A stretch of 64,000 nt of DNA from Castanea sativa. Lineage: Eukaryota; Streptophyta; Magnoliopsida; Fagales; Fagaceae. The DNA lies in NCBI RefSeq assembly GCF_040712315.1, contig NC_134015.1, positions 9,568,945 to 9,632,944 of the forward strand, given 5' to 3'. The notes under the pieces were generated by a model, which was given only the letters and a program-made list of their open reading frames with translations, searched no databases and was not told the origin of the DNA. Made by a program: the position numbers and the translations under genes. This document shows, in pieces, positions 37,813 to 49,786 of the stretch (the stretch's first letter is position 1; each line of letters starts with the position of its first letter).

Positions 37813-40800
37813 CATGTGTGAACAATTATGGAGGGTGTATGCAAAAATAGAAATAGAAGTATCGAACAAACAACCACAGAGGGAACATAGAGATAGAGAT
37901 TTACATGGTTCAACTTTAGGCATATGTTCATGGGCGGCATTGAGGATAACTACAATAATAGCACAAAGCATTTGCAAACCCAAACGCAAATACACCTAAT
38001 GAGCTCTTTCTTACTACAAAGTTGGTTTGGTGACTTGTTGTGGAGACTACCCAACCAAATAGGACTAGGCAGTACTATTCTCTTTCTCGCACACAACAGG
38101 AAGAGGAAAAACAAACCATACCAAAGTCAGCAACTGTTCTTAGTGCATGTGTGAGGGTTGAGTTCCACATCAAGAGAAAAAGCAATGAAAGTGAGCAGTT
38201 GATGGACATAGTTGGGTCTAAAACCTTTGGCTTAAGCTTTTGGGTTTGAATGGTACCCCAATATGAATGGTGGACCCTAGGAACACTTCTCAACCCAACA
38301 AATTGTCATTAGAGTTATGGTTTTGTTTGTTTGTTTAGACTCCTTAAAACATATTAGTTTAACCTAATTAATTGACCAAGTAGAAACTTAGGTTGATAAT
38401 TCAGATCTAGGTTAAACAATAATAAATCATATCATGCGCCGAAAAGTAAATAACATAATGATATGATGACTCAGGAAAACCAATGAAACTAACCGTTTCA
38501 AGGTAAAAATCTGGAGGGGATTTGACTTAGCTATCCTCAAGGTAAAAAGATTCACTATGATAGAATGGAAGTTCACAATAGATTTAAACCCTAAATCTAA
38601 AGCTACCTCTTGTAGAACTTACTAACACGACTATGTACAGCTTCGACTCCACGGGCTCTTCTATCTTGAATCTTCAGAACATAGAATCTCTTGTTTGTGA
38701 CTTTGAGATCCCACTCAAAGGTTTCAGACCACGATTAGTAGTTGATCTTTATGCAACAACTTGTTTCCACTAGTTCTTGATTGTAGATCTCGTTCCAGTA
38801 GGCATTTGTAGAGTTAGAAGGTTACAAAACCTCACAAATCTTACATGAGTAACTCACAAGTCTTCAAGACGGCACTGAAAATGTAGTTAGGGTTTATCCT
38901 TTTATACCTAGAAGTATTGGACTGAAACCCTAAATGTTTACGTTTTCGCAGGCTTGGGCTTGATTTAAATTTTGTAGAACTGACTTTCTGTGATTTTCGA
39001 TCGGTCGAATCTAATTTTCGATCAGTCGAGCTTCACAAAACTTGAACTCTTCTTTTTGCAGCTTGAATGTTATTGAACTTTGATCTGTACAATCTTGAGC
39101 AATGTCTAACACCTAATTTAGACATGTTTTTGTTCTTGGTTTGCCAACATATATAAAATAAGAATCTAAACATTTAGTCCTAAATATTTAGAACCTAACA
39201 GGTTCAACTTTCAGTTTGAAATTTTGAATTAGTGGCTTGGTTTTGATGCAGTTCGAGTGAATTTGGTTCTTACTGCACTTGGTGCAACTCTTGTATCTGT
39301 AAAACTTTGGATTTGTGAAAGATTCACACGCAATGGGAAGCTAGGTTAATGTGGTAGAGGATCACATGGGAGGGAAAGATCTAGGTTGCGTTTGCCATTG
39401 GCTGAAAAATGTATATTTTTTTTACTATTTAGTTCATTTTTGCTACTATTCATGGGTTTTATTGCACTTTTTGATACTATTCATGCGTTCCACTGTACTA
39501 TTTCAGCTAACTTTTAGTTTTATTTACAGTACTTTCAACAAAAAGTTTTCATTTTCAGCTAAATAAACTGTTCCCAAATGGACTCCTATTGTGAGTGCAT
39601 GTGTGAGGGTTGAGTGTATTGAGAAAAAGTAAAGAAAGTGAAGAGATGTTATATATAGTTGGGCGCTAACCAATTGGATGAAACTTTTGAGTTAGAATGA
39701 TGTCCCAATATGTATATCAATGGGAGGTAATCTGGACCTCTCGAGAACCACTCTTCTTAACAGAAAAAAGCTAACTATCAGTGGGATATAGTCCCAAGTG
39801 GCACATGTTATGTGGACCTCTTATTCAAACTACACTAGCACTGAATGTGTGCGTGCGCACATATCTATTTAGGTGTGTGCGCATATAGTAAGATTGGGAC
39901 AAATTCTGGAACATCAAAGTTTTCAGATTCGCCAAAATTTGTAGGCTTTATACTTAGGGTATTGTCACAGGATTTTTGCAGTGTAGGATGCTGTGCTAAG
40001 AAAGTTTTGTAGAGAGTTTCATAGCTGAAAAAAGCTAACAACTATAATCTGCAGTACTTATTTTACTTGATCTTTGTAATTTTGGTTCTTGATTTTTTCC
40101 CCTTTAGTACATTTCCACTGTACTTGGGTTGGCTATGATTATTAATAATATTTTTTCTTGTTGCCTATCAAAAAATAAAAACTGCAGTACTTTCCCGAGA
40201 ATGATGGTAATCTTGTAACTATATAAGTTGATGGTATGTTAATCACTGAAATCAGTCCCATGATGAAAATTACCATAAATTTATGGTATTGTTGATTTTT
40301 ATAATGCTTCTCCACAAAGCTTTTACCTAAACTGTAGAGTACTGACAAAGTGGCAATAGTGTGTCACAAGCAAACTTTATTTCCCTTTTCTTAAGTGTCA
40401 AAAGTTGATTTAAAAACAAGCATAATTGATGTTGTGGGAAAATTTTAAGACATGAGCAAGACTATGCTTGTGAGAAAATTCTTTATTTTCTTTGGTACAA
40501 CTCAACACTGCTTGATTTCTAATTTCTCAGGTCAGCTACTTGGTTTATTATCATTATCATTTGACCTTGACCTCTATTTCAGGCTACACACTGTGTTAGA
40601 CAATTGTCTATTTTATCTTTTCTGACTACCTCTGCCTTAGACCTTATGTATTTCTAGCCACCTCTTGTTCCCAAATGCTTTAAAACTTAAATAAAGAACT
40701 CCTTACTAGTCAGCACAGTGGTCTTTGTTTACATAATTAAAAACTGTCTTAATCAAATTTTCTATATCTTGTCCTCAAAGTTATGTCTAGATTTTAGTGA

Positions 40801-43453
40801 ATGCATTCATTCTGTATTCTATCTTTTATTGCCATTATCAATGATTTAACTAAATTACTTAGCATAATGGCTTTGTTGAGTTCAGTTGTATATTTTAATT
40901 GCAATTAACCTATTTCAGCATTGTTTTTCTCAAAAAATTTAGTTGACATTGTCTACTGTTTGGTATGTTGCAGTAGGAGTCTTGGTACTTTTAATTTTGG
41001 CACACTTGGTAATTTTGTAAGTGAAGCTTTAAAATGTCACTACCAGAGTGAATTCTGCATTGCATCATTTTGAATGTTTCATCCTCTTCAGGCCCAAACC
41101 TGTCTACAAGGTTAAATATGGCTTGAGGCTAACCAAACCTAAGGATTCTAATATGCTACTTTGGATTTAATATTCTAAGTTATTGTACGATTAAATTACT
41201 CTAGTATAACTTGGTCCATATGGCTAATATGATTTTTGTAGGTTTGGGAAGAGTTTTGGATTACTGGAGATGTTGACGGACGGGGTGACCCGGTATCAAA
41301 TCCAAATGGTCCCCAGGATCATGATCTTTTCTTGATATGTGCAAGAGACACTGTCAAGCTTCTAAGGAACCATCCAAGTCTTGCTCTTTGGGTAGGAGGA
41401 AATGAGCAAGTTCCACCAGATGACATCAACAAAGCTTTGAACAATGACCTGAGACTCCATCCTTATTTTGAAAACTCCAATGAAATCAGCAAATCTTCTG
41501 AAGATTTATCTGCAGTGTCAAAAGATCCTAGCCAATATCTTGATGGTACACGTGTTTACATCCAAGGATCCTTGTGGGATGGGTTTGCAGATGGAAAGGG
41601 GGGCTTCACTGATGGCCCTTATGAAATCCAAAATCCTGAAGCATTTTTTAAAAATGACTTCTACAGCCATGGATTCAATCCTGAGGTTGGTTCTGTTGGA
41701 ATGCCTGTTGCAGAGACTATCAGAGCAACTATGCCTCAAGAAGGCTGGCAGATTCCGTTGTTTAAGAAGCTTCCAAATGGCTACACGGAAGAAGTTCCAA
41801 ACCCCATATGGGAATACCATAAATACATTCCCTATTCAAAGCCAAAAAAATGTGTTGATCAGATTGAACTTTATGGAACCCCAAAGGATCTTGATGATTT
41901 TTGTTTAAAGGTGAATCAAATTTTTCCATAGCAATTCTAGATGCCTTTTGCATTTTTTTTTTCTTTTTTTGTGGTGACCTAACTTGAAATGATCATCAGG
42001 CTCAACTGGCAAACTACATTCAATATAGAGCTCTGCTGGAGGGCTGGACTTCCCGTATGTGGAGTAAATACACTGGCGTCCTGATTTGGAAGACACAGAA
42101 CCCTTGGACTGGTCTTAGAGGTCAATTTTATGATCATCTGCTAGACCAAACGGCAGGTTTCTATGGCTGTCGCTGTGCTGCAGAACCAATCCATGTCCAG
42201 CTGAATCTGGCTACATATTTTATAGAGGTAATTTCTACACTAGTAAGAGTTATAATTCATGAGTTTGGATTGGATTTTGAAATTCAATGAATATTTAATA
42301 TCTGATGAAGTGTTTTCATAGAACACTTATTGAGCCTGAATAATCTTTTGAATTCAATGAAACTGATATTTTCTTTTTGACAGAGCAAAATAAAAGGTTA
42401 ATAAAAAAATTCTTGCAAATATGCTCGTAGCTGATTTTGTTTTTTGTTTTTTTATGTGTGGGTTGACAAGACCAGAGGGGTGGCTGTAATCCTTAAGTTT
42501 GTGTTTCTTAAACTAAAGAATATTTCAGAAGAGGGCATATATGAAACTAATGCATTTTACTAGAAGACATTCTTCGTACTTGATGCTATTTAAAATAGTC
42601 CCATCCGCAGATGGGATGTAACTTCACAATTGTTTTCTGATCCTGCCATAAGCAGGTTGTCAATACTACGTCTGATGAACTATCCAACATAGCTATTGAA
42701 GCCTCGGTCTGGGATCTAGAAGGTACATGTCCGTACTACAAAGTTTTTGAAAATCTCTCTGCTCCAGCCAAAAAAACAGTACCCATAGTTGAGATGAAGT
42801 ATCCAAAGTCTAAAAACCCAAAGCCGGTCTTCTTCCTTCTCCTCAAACTCTACCGCACATCAGACTTTGGTATTTTATCTAGGAACTTTTACTGGTTGCA
42901 TCTTTCTGGTGGAGATTACAAGCTTCTGGAGCCATACAGAAGGAAAAAAATACCCCTCAAGATTGCATCCAAGGTTTTCATCAAAGGGTCCACTTATGAA
43001 ATTGAAATGCATGTTGAAAATGTGGACAAGAAAGCTGACTCTAGAAGTTTAACATATATGAACAATTTCACAGCCAAGCAAGGTAATGGTGATTTGGATA
43101 TGGCCTCAGTGGAACCTGCAGCTAGTGGGACAGACGAAAAAAATGAGGTTGGTTTGTTCCAAAGGATTTTCAGAAGTTTCACAAAGGAAAATGGTAGTTT
43201 GAAGGTTACCGAAGTAAACGGGGCCGATGTAGGAGTTGCTTTCTTCCTTCACTTTTCTGTTCATGCGTTGAAGACAGACCACAAGGAAGGAGAGGACACA
43301 AGAATTCTTCCTGTTCATTACTCGGACAACTATTTCTCGCTGGTGCCTGGAGAGGTTATGCCCATTAAGATCACTTTTAAGGTCCCTCCGGGTGTCACGC
43401 CACGAGTTACACTTCATGGTTGGAATTACCATGGTGGGCATACTGTCCATTGA
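28568..43453 (+). CDS. EBM: Mannosylglycoprotein endo-beta-mannosidase (GH2), 11 exons
   Basis: Retaining glycosidase that cuts the Man-beta-1,4-GlcNAc linkage in the core of plant N-glycans during glycoprotein turnover. Exons: 28568-28713, 32324-32462, 33044-33271, 33425-33483, 35129-35177, 35492-35722, 37313-37482, 37570-37774, 41242-41910, 42000-42227, 42656-43453. They total 2922 nt (973 aa) with phase kept at all junctions; the Arabidopsis homologue is about 944 aa. The N-terminal sugar-binding part has DPFYGLQNE and YYTFWFF; the Ig-like part has [16 protein letters not shown]; the TIM barrel has [25 protein letters not shown] and WVGGNEQ with the likely acid/base E464. The probable nucleophile is E557 in [11 protein letters not shown]. 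The beta-sandwich C-terminus ends VTLHGWNY. No signal peptide is obvious. Introns 1, 4, 6 and 8 are enlarged by transposons, but the coding sequence is open throughout. Confidence 0.93.
29333..30990 (-). mobile_element. LINE (L1-type) 3' fragment in mannosidase intron 1
   Basis: Antisense to the host gene. From its 5' side: the end of RT ([13 protein letters not shown]), the zf-RVT region ([20 protein letters not shown]... [29 protein letters not shown]), then RNase H ([23 protein letters not shown]...FANWALK). It terminates in an A-tail seen as a T-run at about 29333-29344. Several frame changes and stops show it is dead, and it is 5'-truncated. The rest of the intron (28714-29332 and 30991-32323) has no coding content. 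Confidence 0.8.
31366..31495. repeat. Long imperfect inverted repeat (hairpin) in mannosidase intron 1
   Basis: Arms of about 42 bp (31366-31407 and 31454-31495) are complementary with a handful of mismatches and one bulge; the spacer is about 46 bp. Left-arm core: ACATTTCAAAAATTCTAACA; right-arm core: TGTTGGAATTTTTGAAATGT. As RNA on the sense strand it would fold into a long stem. It may be a degraded MITE. Confidence 0.65.
33511..33930 (-). mobile_element. LINE 3' end in mannosidase intron 4
   Basis: Antisense. The A-tail appears as T-rich sequence at 33512-33532, followed by the TGATAAGTAATAGACTTCATT-type 3' end. Read on the minus strand, broken frames give a LINE C-terminal pattern (WMERN...TLEGDE...[11 protein letters not shown]). 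Short, 5'-truncated and decayed. Confidence 0.55.
34160..34470 (-). mobile_element. Second LINE 3' end in mannosidase intron 4
   Basis: Antisense. The minus-strand frame 34453-34259 contains [19 protein letters not shown] and [12 protein letters not shown], the characteristic C-terminal stretch of plant L1-type LINE ORF2. The T-rich run at 34161-34178 is the A-tail. 5'-truncated. The rest of intron 4 to 35128 holds nothing recognisable. Confidence 0.72.
36341..36364. repeat. (CA)n microsatellite in mannosidase intron 6
   Basis: About 12 CA units, intronic, with no coding role. Confidence 0.9.
36610..37052 (+). mobile_element. TRIM (miniature LTR retrotransposon) in mannosidase intron 6
   Basis: Two 76-bp direct repeats (36610-36685 and 36977-37052), both starting TGTTAGAATTATG and ending TCGGTAATTTATCA, with about 6 differences. 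Directly after the first is TGGTATCATAGC, an 11/12 match to the initiator-Met tRNA primer site. Directly before the second is the purine tract GTGAGAAGGAG. The interior (about 290 bp) is noncoding and includes a further diverged LTR-like segment at about 36812-36890. The flanking 5-mers (CCATT and ATATT) match at only 3 of 5 positions, so the insertion is probably old. Confidence 0.82.
38145..38300 (+). repeat. Dispersed LTR-like repeat, copy 1 (intron 8)
   Basis: Begins GCATGTGTGAGGGTTGAGT and continues through AAAGCAATGAAAGTGA, AGTTGGG and CCCAATATG. A diverged copy in the same orientation lies at 39597-39745. The shared pieces look like TRIM or LTR ends, but the boundaries are not clear. 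Confidence 0.5.
38304..39200 (-). mobile_element. Probable solo LTR (Copia-type) in mannosidase intron 8
   Basis: On the minus strand it begins TGTTAGGTTCTAAATATTTA, a start common in plant Copia LTRs. A TATA box (GTATAAAAGGATAAACCC) is read on the minus strand near 38900-38917. The far boundary at 38304 (TG/CA) is a guess and no target duplication is visible, so extent and superfamily are uncertain. Nothing coding. Confidence 0.35.
39597..39745 (+). repeat. Dispersed LTR-like repeat, copy 2 (intron 8)
   Basis: Begins GCATGTGTGAGGGTTGAGT, with AAAAAGTAAAGAAAGTGA, TATATATAGTTGGG and GTCCCAATATG. Partner of 38145-38300. The remainder of intron 8 up to 41241 shows no gene or clear element. Confidence 0.5.
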
Positions 43454-43879
43454 ACTGGGTAAAGAATACTCTTTTAATTTTGTTCGCAACCTTGTGGAAG
43501 TATAAAATCTATTGAGGTCAAGTTTTACAGAGGAAATCATTAGCACAAGTTCCTGGAATGCTGGAAATATACTTAATTGTCCTGTTTTTCTCTGAGAAAC
43601 ATTTGTCACTTAAAGTTTCACCAATGATACCGGGAATGAAGCAGCTAAACAAATTGAGAGAACCTTCCAAATTTCTACCAATGTTATCTAGTTCTTCTTA
43701 GGTGAAATACCTTCAAATTTATAATATATGGTGTTGGTGTTAACTCCATATGTAAATAATTTGCAGATATGGACCTTTTTATCATTTGCTTGCTTTTTAT
43801 GTGTTTTCTCAGTACTTTATGTCATTATATGTCTTGATTGAGGGAGTGATGGAATGAAAGAAAGATACAGAGGGAGTGA

Positions 43880-44126
43880 AATTCTCAACTTGATTTCGCT
43901 TACTCCTGGCTGTCGTGTTATTTGGATCCCTAGGCAAATGAAGCAGCTCACTCTCTAGCTAAGGGGTCCTTTTTTAACAATGTTTGCGGGTCTTTTGATG
44001 TAGGTTTTGGCCCTTCATGTTTTGAGCTTATCATTAAGGATGAGGCTCTTGTTTCCTCTTTGTAATTTTGTCTTTGTTTTGTGAATAAAATTTCATGTTC
44101 ATAAAAAAAAAGAAAAAAAAAAAAAG
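43880..44126 (+). mobile_element. 5'-truncated LINE 3' end with poly(A) tail
   Basis: Plus-strand frames give the LINE RNase H C-terminus (SLTPGCRVIWIPR, then after a frame change ANEAAHSLAKGSFF...VSSL). A short 3' UTR follows with AATAAAATTTCATGTTCAT and an A-rich tail at 44101-44126. Similar words flank it (GAAAGATACAGAGGG before, GAAATATACAGAGAGG after), an imperfect target duplication. It lies 430 bp downstream of the mannosidase stop. Confidence 0.72.
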
Positions 44127-46327
44127 AAATATACAGAGAGGAAGGGTGTTTATTCAATTAAAAGTTAAAACTATACAAATAAGAAGCTGCCTTTCACAGA
44201 TTAAATTGGATTGGCTTTGTACTAAGCTTCCCTGCCTGGATTGGCTTTCAGCTGGAGGTTTTGTTGGATTGAATTTGTTGTTTTGAGTTGCATTGGCTTA
44301 CCTAGGCTAAGTGAAAAATGTGCATTAAGAATTAAAACCAGCAAACACTAAAGCAAGCTTAGCTACACTCTTTACTTGATATCAACTATATCAACTTGTT
44401 TTTTTATGTGTAAAATGAAACTTGAACTTCAATAGGAATCTCGTTTTCTTGTTCTATTTATTAAAATGATTGAGTAGATTGTATGCAAAGAAAAAACAAG
44501 TGTGTTTTTTCAAAGTATCTTTGTCTTGATATTGTAATCTTATTTTCTTGGTTATTAGAAAAGAATCTAAAGGGACGGTAACACATATTAATGTTGTGGC
44601 ATATTTTCTTAGTTATTAGAAAAGTATTTCAAGAGATGGTAAGAATAATTGATGTTGTTTCTTATTTATTTATTTATTTTTGGTTATTAGGAAAGAATCT
44701 AAAAGATGGTAAGAATTGTTATGGACCTAGACTTCATTTTCTTTTTTAAGTAATGTTACAATCACAAACTATTTTATAACATTTTTACAAAATGTTGATG
44801 TGGTCAATCTCTTATTGGTTTTCATCATTAATATCATTTTTTCATTTATTAATAATTACTTACCACATCAGCAGTTTGTAAAAAAAATTTGTAAAATAGT
44901 TTGTATCTCTTGCATTATTCTTCTTTTTTTTCATTTGTTTTTTTTTTTTTCCCTTTAGTTAATGTTTCTGAATAAAGGAATGATAGTCTTATTATAATTT
45001 TATGAAAGAGTATCATGATATTTAATCACTTTCCTTTTCTTTTCCACATCAATCTAATACTTGTAATTTTGGAAAAGAAAGAAAATGGAAAGAGGAAACA
45101 AAAGACAAAAAAGGGAAAACAAGCTTAAGTAGTATTTGTTCTGCCTTTAAAAACGAAAGCCCAATTGTGTTAAAACTAAGTTCTTAAATGTACTTAGATG
45201 TTCAAGTGGCCAATTAACTATAGTTACTAATCTACTTTCTAAAAGAAACTAGTTAAATTAACTAATAATAAACATCTTTATCGACATTTATAAATTAATA
45301 AAAAGATGATAAAAGAAAGTCAAGTAATTATGTATAGATCTTAAGTAATCACAATAGAATCACACAAAATAATTTAATATAACCTTTTGAATATAAGATA
45401 TAATTAACATTTGACTTTCGCGAGTTTTATGTTAAGATGCCATTGGTGTATAAAACTTATTGGGAGCAAAACTGTGAGGACACTAATCGGACTTATCCGC
45501 TTTGGGGAGCCAGCCCCTCACGGTTTAATTTCAGGCGACATGGGAACGTACGGATCTTCACCCTCTGAGTGGGAGGGATTTCTTGCCGATGTGGGATTGC
45601 GGTGTAAAGCCCCCCACATAGTAGTGGTACACTCATGGTCGCTCCAGAAGCTTATAAACCATGAGTGGGAGGGATTTCTTGCCGATGTGGGACTGCGGTG
45701 TAAAGCCCCCCACATAGTAGTGGTACACTCATGGTTGCTCCAGAAGCTTATAAACCATGAGTGTGAGGGATTTCTTGCCGATGTGGGACTGCGGTGTAAA
45801 GCCCCCAGAGGGTGAAGATCCGTATGTTCCCATGTCGCCTGAAATTAAACCGTGAGGGACTGGCTCCCCAAAGCGGATAAGTCCGATTAGTGTCCTCACA
45901 AAAACAATTTCTTTAGAGGAAATGCAAGTTATCTCGCACAAAAGGCACAACATAATTAACACCAACGAAAATTATGCTATGTTTTATTGCATCATATGCT
46001 AATACAAAAAAAAAATGTTTAAAAATTAAATATATTTTTGTCAAGATTTGGTGGCTCAAAGCAAATGGAAGGTTGGCAAAACATGATAAAAAATTAAAAT
46101 AAAAGCTTACAATAAATAACTTTTACAAGCTTGAATTTATGACTCACATAGAAAGAGAAGATATACTACAACAATAGGGATCTTTCTTGATGATGACGCC
46201 TAACTAATGAAAATGATCTTCCAACAATTTAGGTCATATGTTTTGAGGATGGACTTTTTCAAGTCTAATGTAAAATAGTTAGGCAAATTCATATACGAAC
46301 ACAACTGTTAATAGATTCTATGATAGA

Positions 46328-46365
<38 letters not shown>

Positions 46366-47125
46366 TATTTGAAAAATAAGGATACTATTGAACAAGGTAC
46401 TAGATTTTTATTTATTTTAATGTAAGCATATAGATGATTCTTGAATGGATTGGGTCACACGAAAGATAACTTTCAAGTTTAGAATATGTATATTAAGGAA
46501 AGATAAAAAAAAAATTTAATTCACTTAACTTCTTAATGTCATTTATTATTTTCTTCCAAATCGAGAAAGAATTACAAAAGATGGAAAGAAATACTTTCAA
46601 AATATAAACAATAAGGTAATAAGAATAAAGAAAAAGAAAAGGTAATGGGATGAGTGAAAGACATGCATATGAATTTAGTTGGTTTAGCAAGCCGAAGCAT
46701 ACTTTGAAATCAAAAGTATAAAATTCTTCCCATAAAAAAAGTATAAAATTCTATAGATTTTTTGAATTGTCCTTTCTTGTTAACATAAACAATAGAAATT
46801 AGTATTAGTAATTTCAAAAGTTAAATTTTGAATAAATTCCAGCTCAAAATTCATCATTTAAATGTAACACGAGATAAAATTTCATTTGTGTATAACCTAG
46901 ATAGAGATGCATATATAAATCTTATAAATGAATGAGAAATTAAATGATAGTATGGACATGTTTGGAAACACAAAAGGAAAAGAAAAAAAAGAAAAAAGAA
47001 ATGTTACTATGAAGTATTTAAGTCTAAGTTGGCAAGCAAGCATATGCCTTGCCTACTTGCCTATTTCTTCATTTATTCTTTCTTTCTTTCTTTTGTTTCC
47101 TTTATTCTTTCTTTCTTTCTTTTGT
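44089..47125. repeat. Large tandem duplication, unit 1
   Basis: Begins in the LINE tail (TTCATGTTCATAAAA) and runs to TTTCTTTCTTTCTTTTGTTT. It aligns nearly collinearly with 47126-49786, differing by scattered substitutions, microsatellite length and one 433-bp insertion (element plus duplicated target). Noncoding; its open frames are lysine or leucine runs. The (AT)n at about 46329-46365 is shorter than its counterpart in unit 2. Confidence 0.9.
45473..45900. mobile_element. 428-bp inverted-repeat insertion with internal 96-bp tandem repeats
   Basis: Terminal inverted repeats of about 95 bp (TGTGAGGACACTAATCGGAC at the left, its complement at the right end) differ at about 2 positions. The centre holds 2.5 direct copies of a 96-bp unit (45567-45662, 45663-45758, 45759-45806) starting GAGTGGGAGGGATTTCTTGC. 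It is flanked by AAAAC on both sides (45468-45472 and 45901-45905). The matching site in unit 2 (near 48516) reads GAGCAAAACAATTTC without the insertion, so the 5-bp target duplication is directly shown. The termini are TG...CA. No coding capacity; the 134-aa open frame merely translates the repeats. Foldback/MITE-like, superfamily unresolved. Confidence 0.88.
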
Positions 47126-48944
47126 TTTCATGTTCATAAAAAAAAAAAGAAAAAAAAGAAAAAGAAAAAGAAAGATACAGAAAGGAAGGGTGTTTATTCA
47201 ATTAAAAGTTAAAACTATACAAATAAGAAGCTGCCTTTCACAGATTAAATTGGATTGGCTTTGCACTAAGCTTCCTTGCCTGGATTGGCTTTCAGCTGGA
47301 GGTTTTGTTGGATTGAATTTGTTGTTTTGAGTTGCATTGGCTTACCTAGGCGAAGTGAAAAATGTGCATTAAGAATTAAAACCAGCAAACACTAAAGTAA
47401 GCTTAGCTACACTCTTTACTTGATATCAACTATATCAACTTGTTTTTTTATGTGTAAAATGAAACTTGAACTTCAATAGGAATCTCGTTTTCTTGTTCTA
47501 TTATAGAATGATTGAGTAGATTGTACGCAAAGAAACAAACAAGTGTGTTTTTTCAAAGTATCTTTGTCTTGATATTGTAATCTTATTTTCTTGGTTATTA
47601 GAAAAGAATCTGAAGGGACGGTAACACATATTAATGTTGTGGCATATTTTCTTAGTTATTAGAAAAGAATTTCAAGAGATGGTAAGAATAATTGATGTTG
47701 TTTCTTATTTATCTATTTATTTTTGGTTATTAGGAAAGAATCTAAAAGATGGTAAGAGTTGTTATGGACCTAGATTTCATTTTCTTTTTTAAGTAATGTT
47801 ACAGTCACAAACTATTTTATAACATTTTTACAAAATGTTGATGCGGTCAATCTCTTATTGGTTTTCATTATTAATATCACTTTTTCATTTACTAATAATT
47901 ACTCACCACATCAGCAGTTTGTAAAAAAAATTTGTAAAATAGTTTGTATCTCTTGCATTATTCTTCTTTTTTTTCCTTTGATTTTTTTTTTCCTTTAGTT
48001 AATGTTTCTGCATAAAGGAATGATAGTCTTATTATAATTTTATGAAAGAGTATCATGATATTTAATCACTTTCCTTCTCTTTTCTACATCAATCTAATAC
48101 TTGTAATTTTGGAAAAGAAAGAAAATGGAAAGAGGAAACAAAAGACAAAAAAAGGAAAACAAGCTTAAGTAGTATTTGTTCTGCCTTTAAAAACGAAAGC
48201 CCAATTGTGTTAAAACTATGTTCTTAAATGTACTTAGATGTTCAAGTGGCCAATTAACTATAGTTACTAATCTACTTTCTAAAAGAAACTAGTTAAATTA
48301 ACTAATAATAAACATCTTTATCGACATTTATAAATTAATAAAAAGATGATAAAAGAAAGTCAAGTAATTTTTTATATCTCTTAAGTAATCACAATAGAAT
48401 CACACAAAATAATTTAATATAACCTTTTGAATATAAGATATAATTAACATTTGACTGTCGTACTACGAGTTTTATGTTAAGATGCCATTGGTGTACTAAA
48501 CTTATTGGGAGCAAAACAATTTCTTTAGAGGAAATGCAAGTTATCTTGCACAAAAGGCACAACATAATTAACACCAATGAAAATTATGCTATGTTTTATT
48601 GCATCATATGCTAATACAAAAAAAAAAAAAAATTTGTTTAAAAATTAAATATATTTTTGTCAAGATTTGGTGGCTCAAAGCAAATGGAAGGTTGGCAAAA
48701 CATGATAAAAAATTAAAATAAAAGCTTACAATAAATAACTTTTACAAGCTTGAATTTATGACTCACATAGAAAGAGAAGAAATACTACAACAATAGGGAT
48801 CTTTCTTGATGATGACGCCTAACTAATGAAAATGATCTTCCAACAATTTAGGTCATATGTTTTGAGGATGGACTTTTTCAAGTCTAATGTAAAATAGTTA
48901 GGCAAATTCATACACGAACACAATTGTTAATAGATTCTATGATA

Positions 48945-48996
<52 letters not shown>

Positions 48997-49786
48997 TGAA
49001 AAATAAGGATACTATTGAATAAGGTACTAGATTTTTTTATTTTATTTTAATGTAAGCATATAGATGATTCTTGAATGGATTGGGTCACACGAAAGATAAC
49101 TTTCAAGTTTAGAATATATATATTAAGGAAAGATAAAAAAAAAAAAAATTTAATTCACTTAACTTCTTAATGTCATTTATTATTTTCTTCCAAATCGAGA
49201 AAGAATTACAAAAGATGCAAAGAAATATTTTCAAAATATAAACAATAAGGTAATAAGAATAAAGAAAAAGAAAAGGTAATGGGATGAGTGAAAGACATGC
49301 ATATGAATTTCGTTTGTTTAGCAAGCCAAAGCATACTTTGAAATCAAAAGTATAAAATTCTTCCCATAAAAAAAGTATAAAATTCTATAAATTTTTTGAA
49401 TTGTCCTTTCTTGTTAACATAAACAATATAAATTAGTATTAGTAATTTCAAAAGTTAAATTTTGAATAAATTCCAGCTCAAAATTCATCATTTAAATGTA
49501 ACACGAGATAAAATTTCATTTGTGTATAACCTAGATAGAGATGCATATATAAATCTTATAAATGAATGAGAAATTAAATGATAGTATGGACATGTTTGGA
49601 AACACAAAAGGAAAAGAAAAATAGAAAAAGAAAAAAAAAAGAAAAAAGAAATGTTACTATGAAGTATTTAAGTCTAAGTTGGCAAGCAAGCATATGCCTT
49701 GCCTACTTGCCTATTTCTTCATTTATTCTTTCTTTCTTTCTTTTGTTTCCTTTATTCTTTCTTTCTTTCTTTTGTTTTCTTTGTTT
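47126..49786. repeat. Large tandem duplication, unit 2
   Basis: Second copy of 44089-47125 in direct orientation, lacking the inverted-repeat insertion. It begins with the same LINE 3' end fragment and A-rich tail, although the LINE body is absent. It ends at TTTCTTTCTTTCTTTTGTTT just before unique sequence. A longer (AT)n lies at about 48946-48993. Noncoding. Confidence 0.9.

Noticed and set aside
45411..45815. 134-codon open frame with repeated peptide
   Set aside because: It translates the 96-bp direct repeats inside the inverted-repeat element; the frame survives because 96 is divisible by 3. No family resemblance.
46928..47330. Lys/Ser/Phe-rich open frames across the duplication junction
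   Set aside because: Low-complexity A- and TTTC-rich sequence; present at both units without codon constraint.
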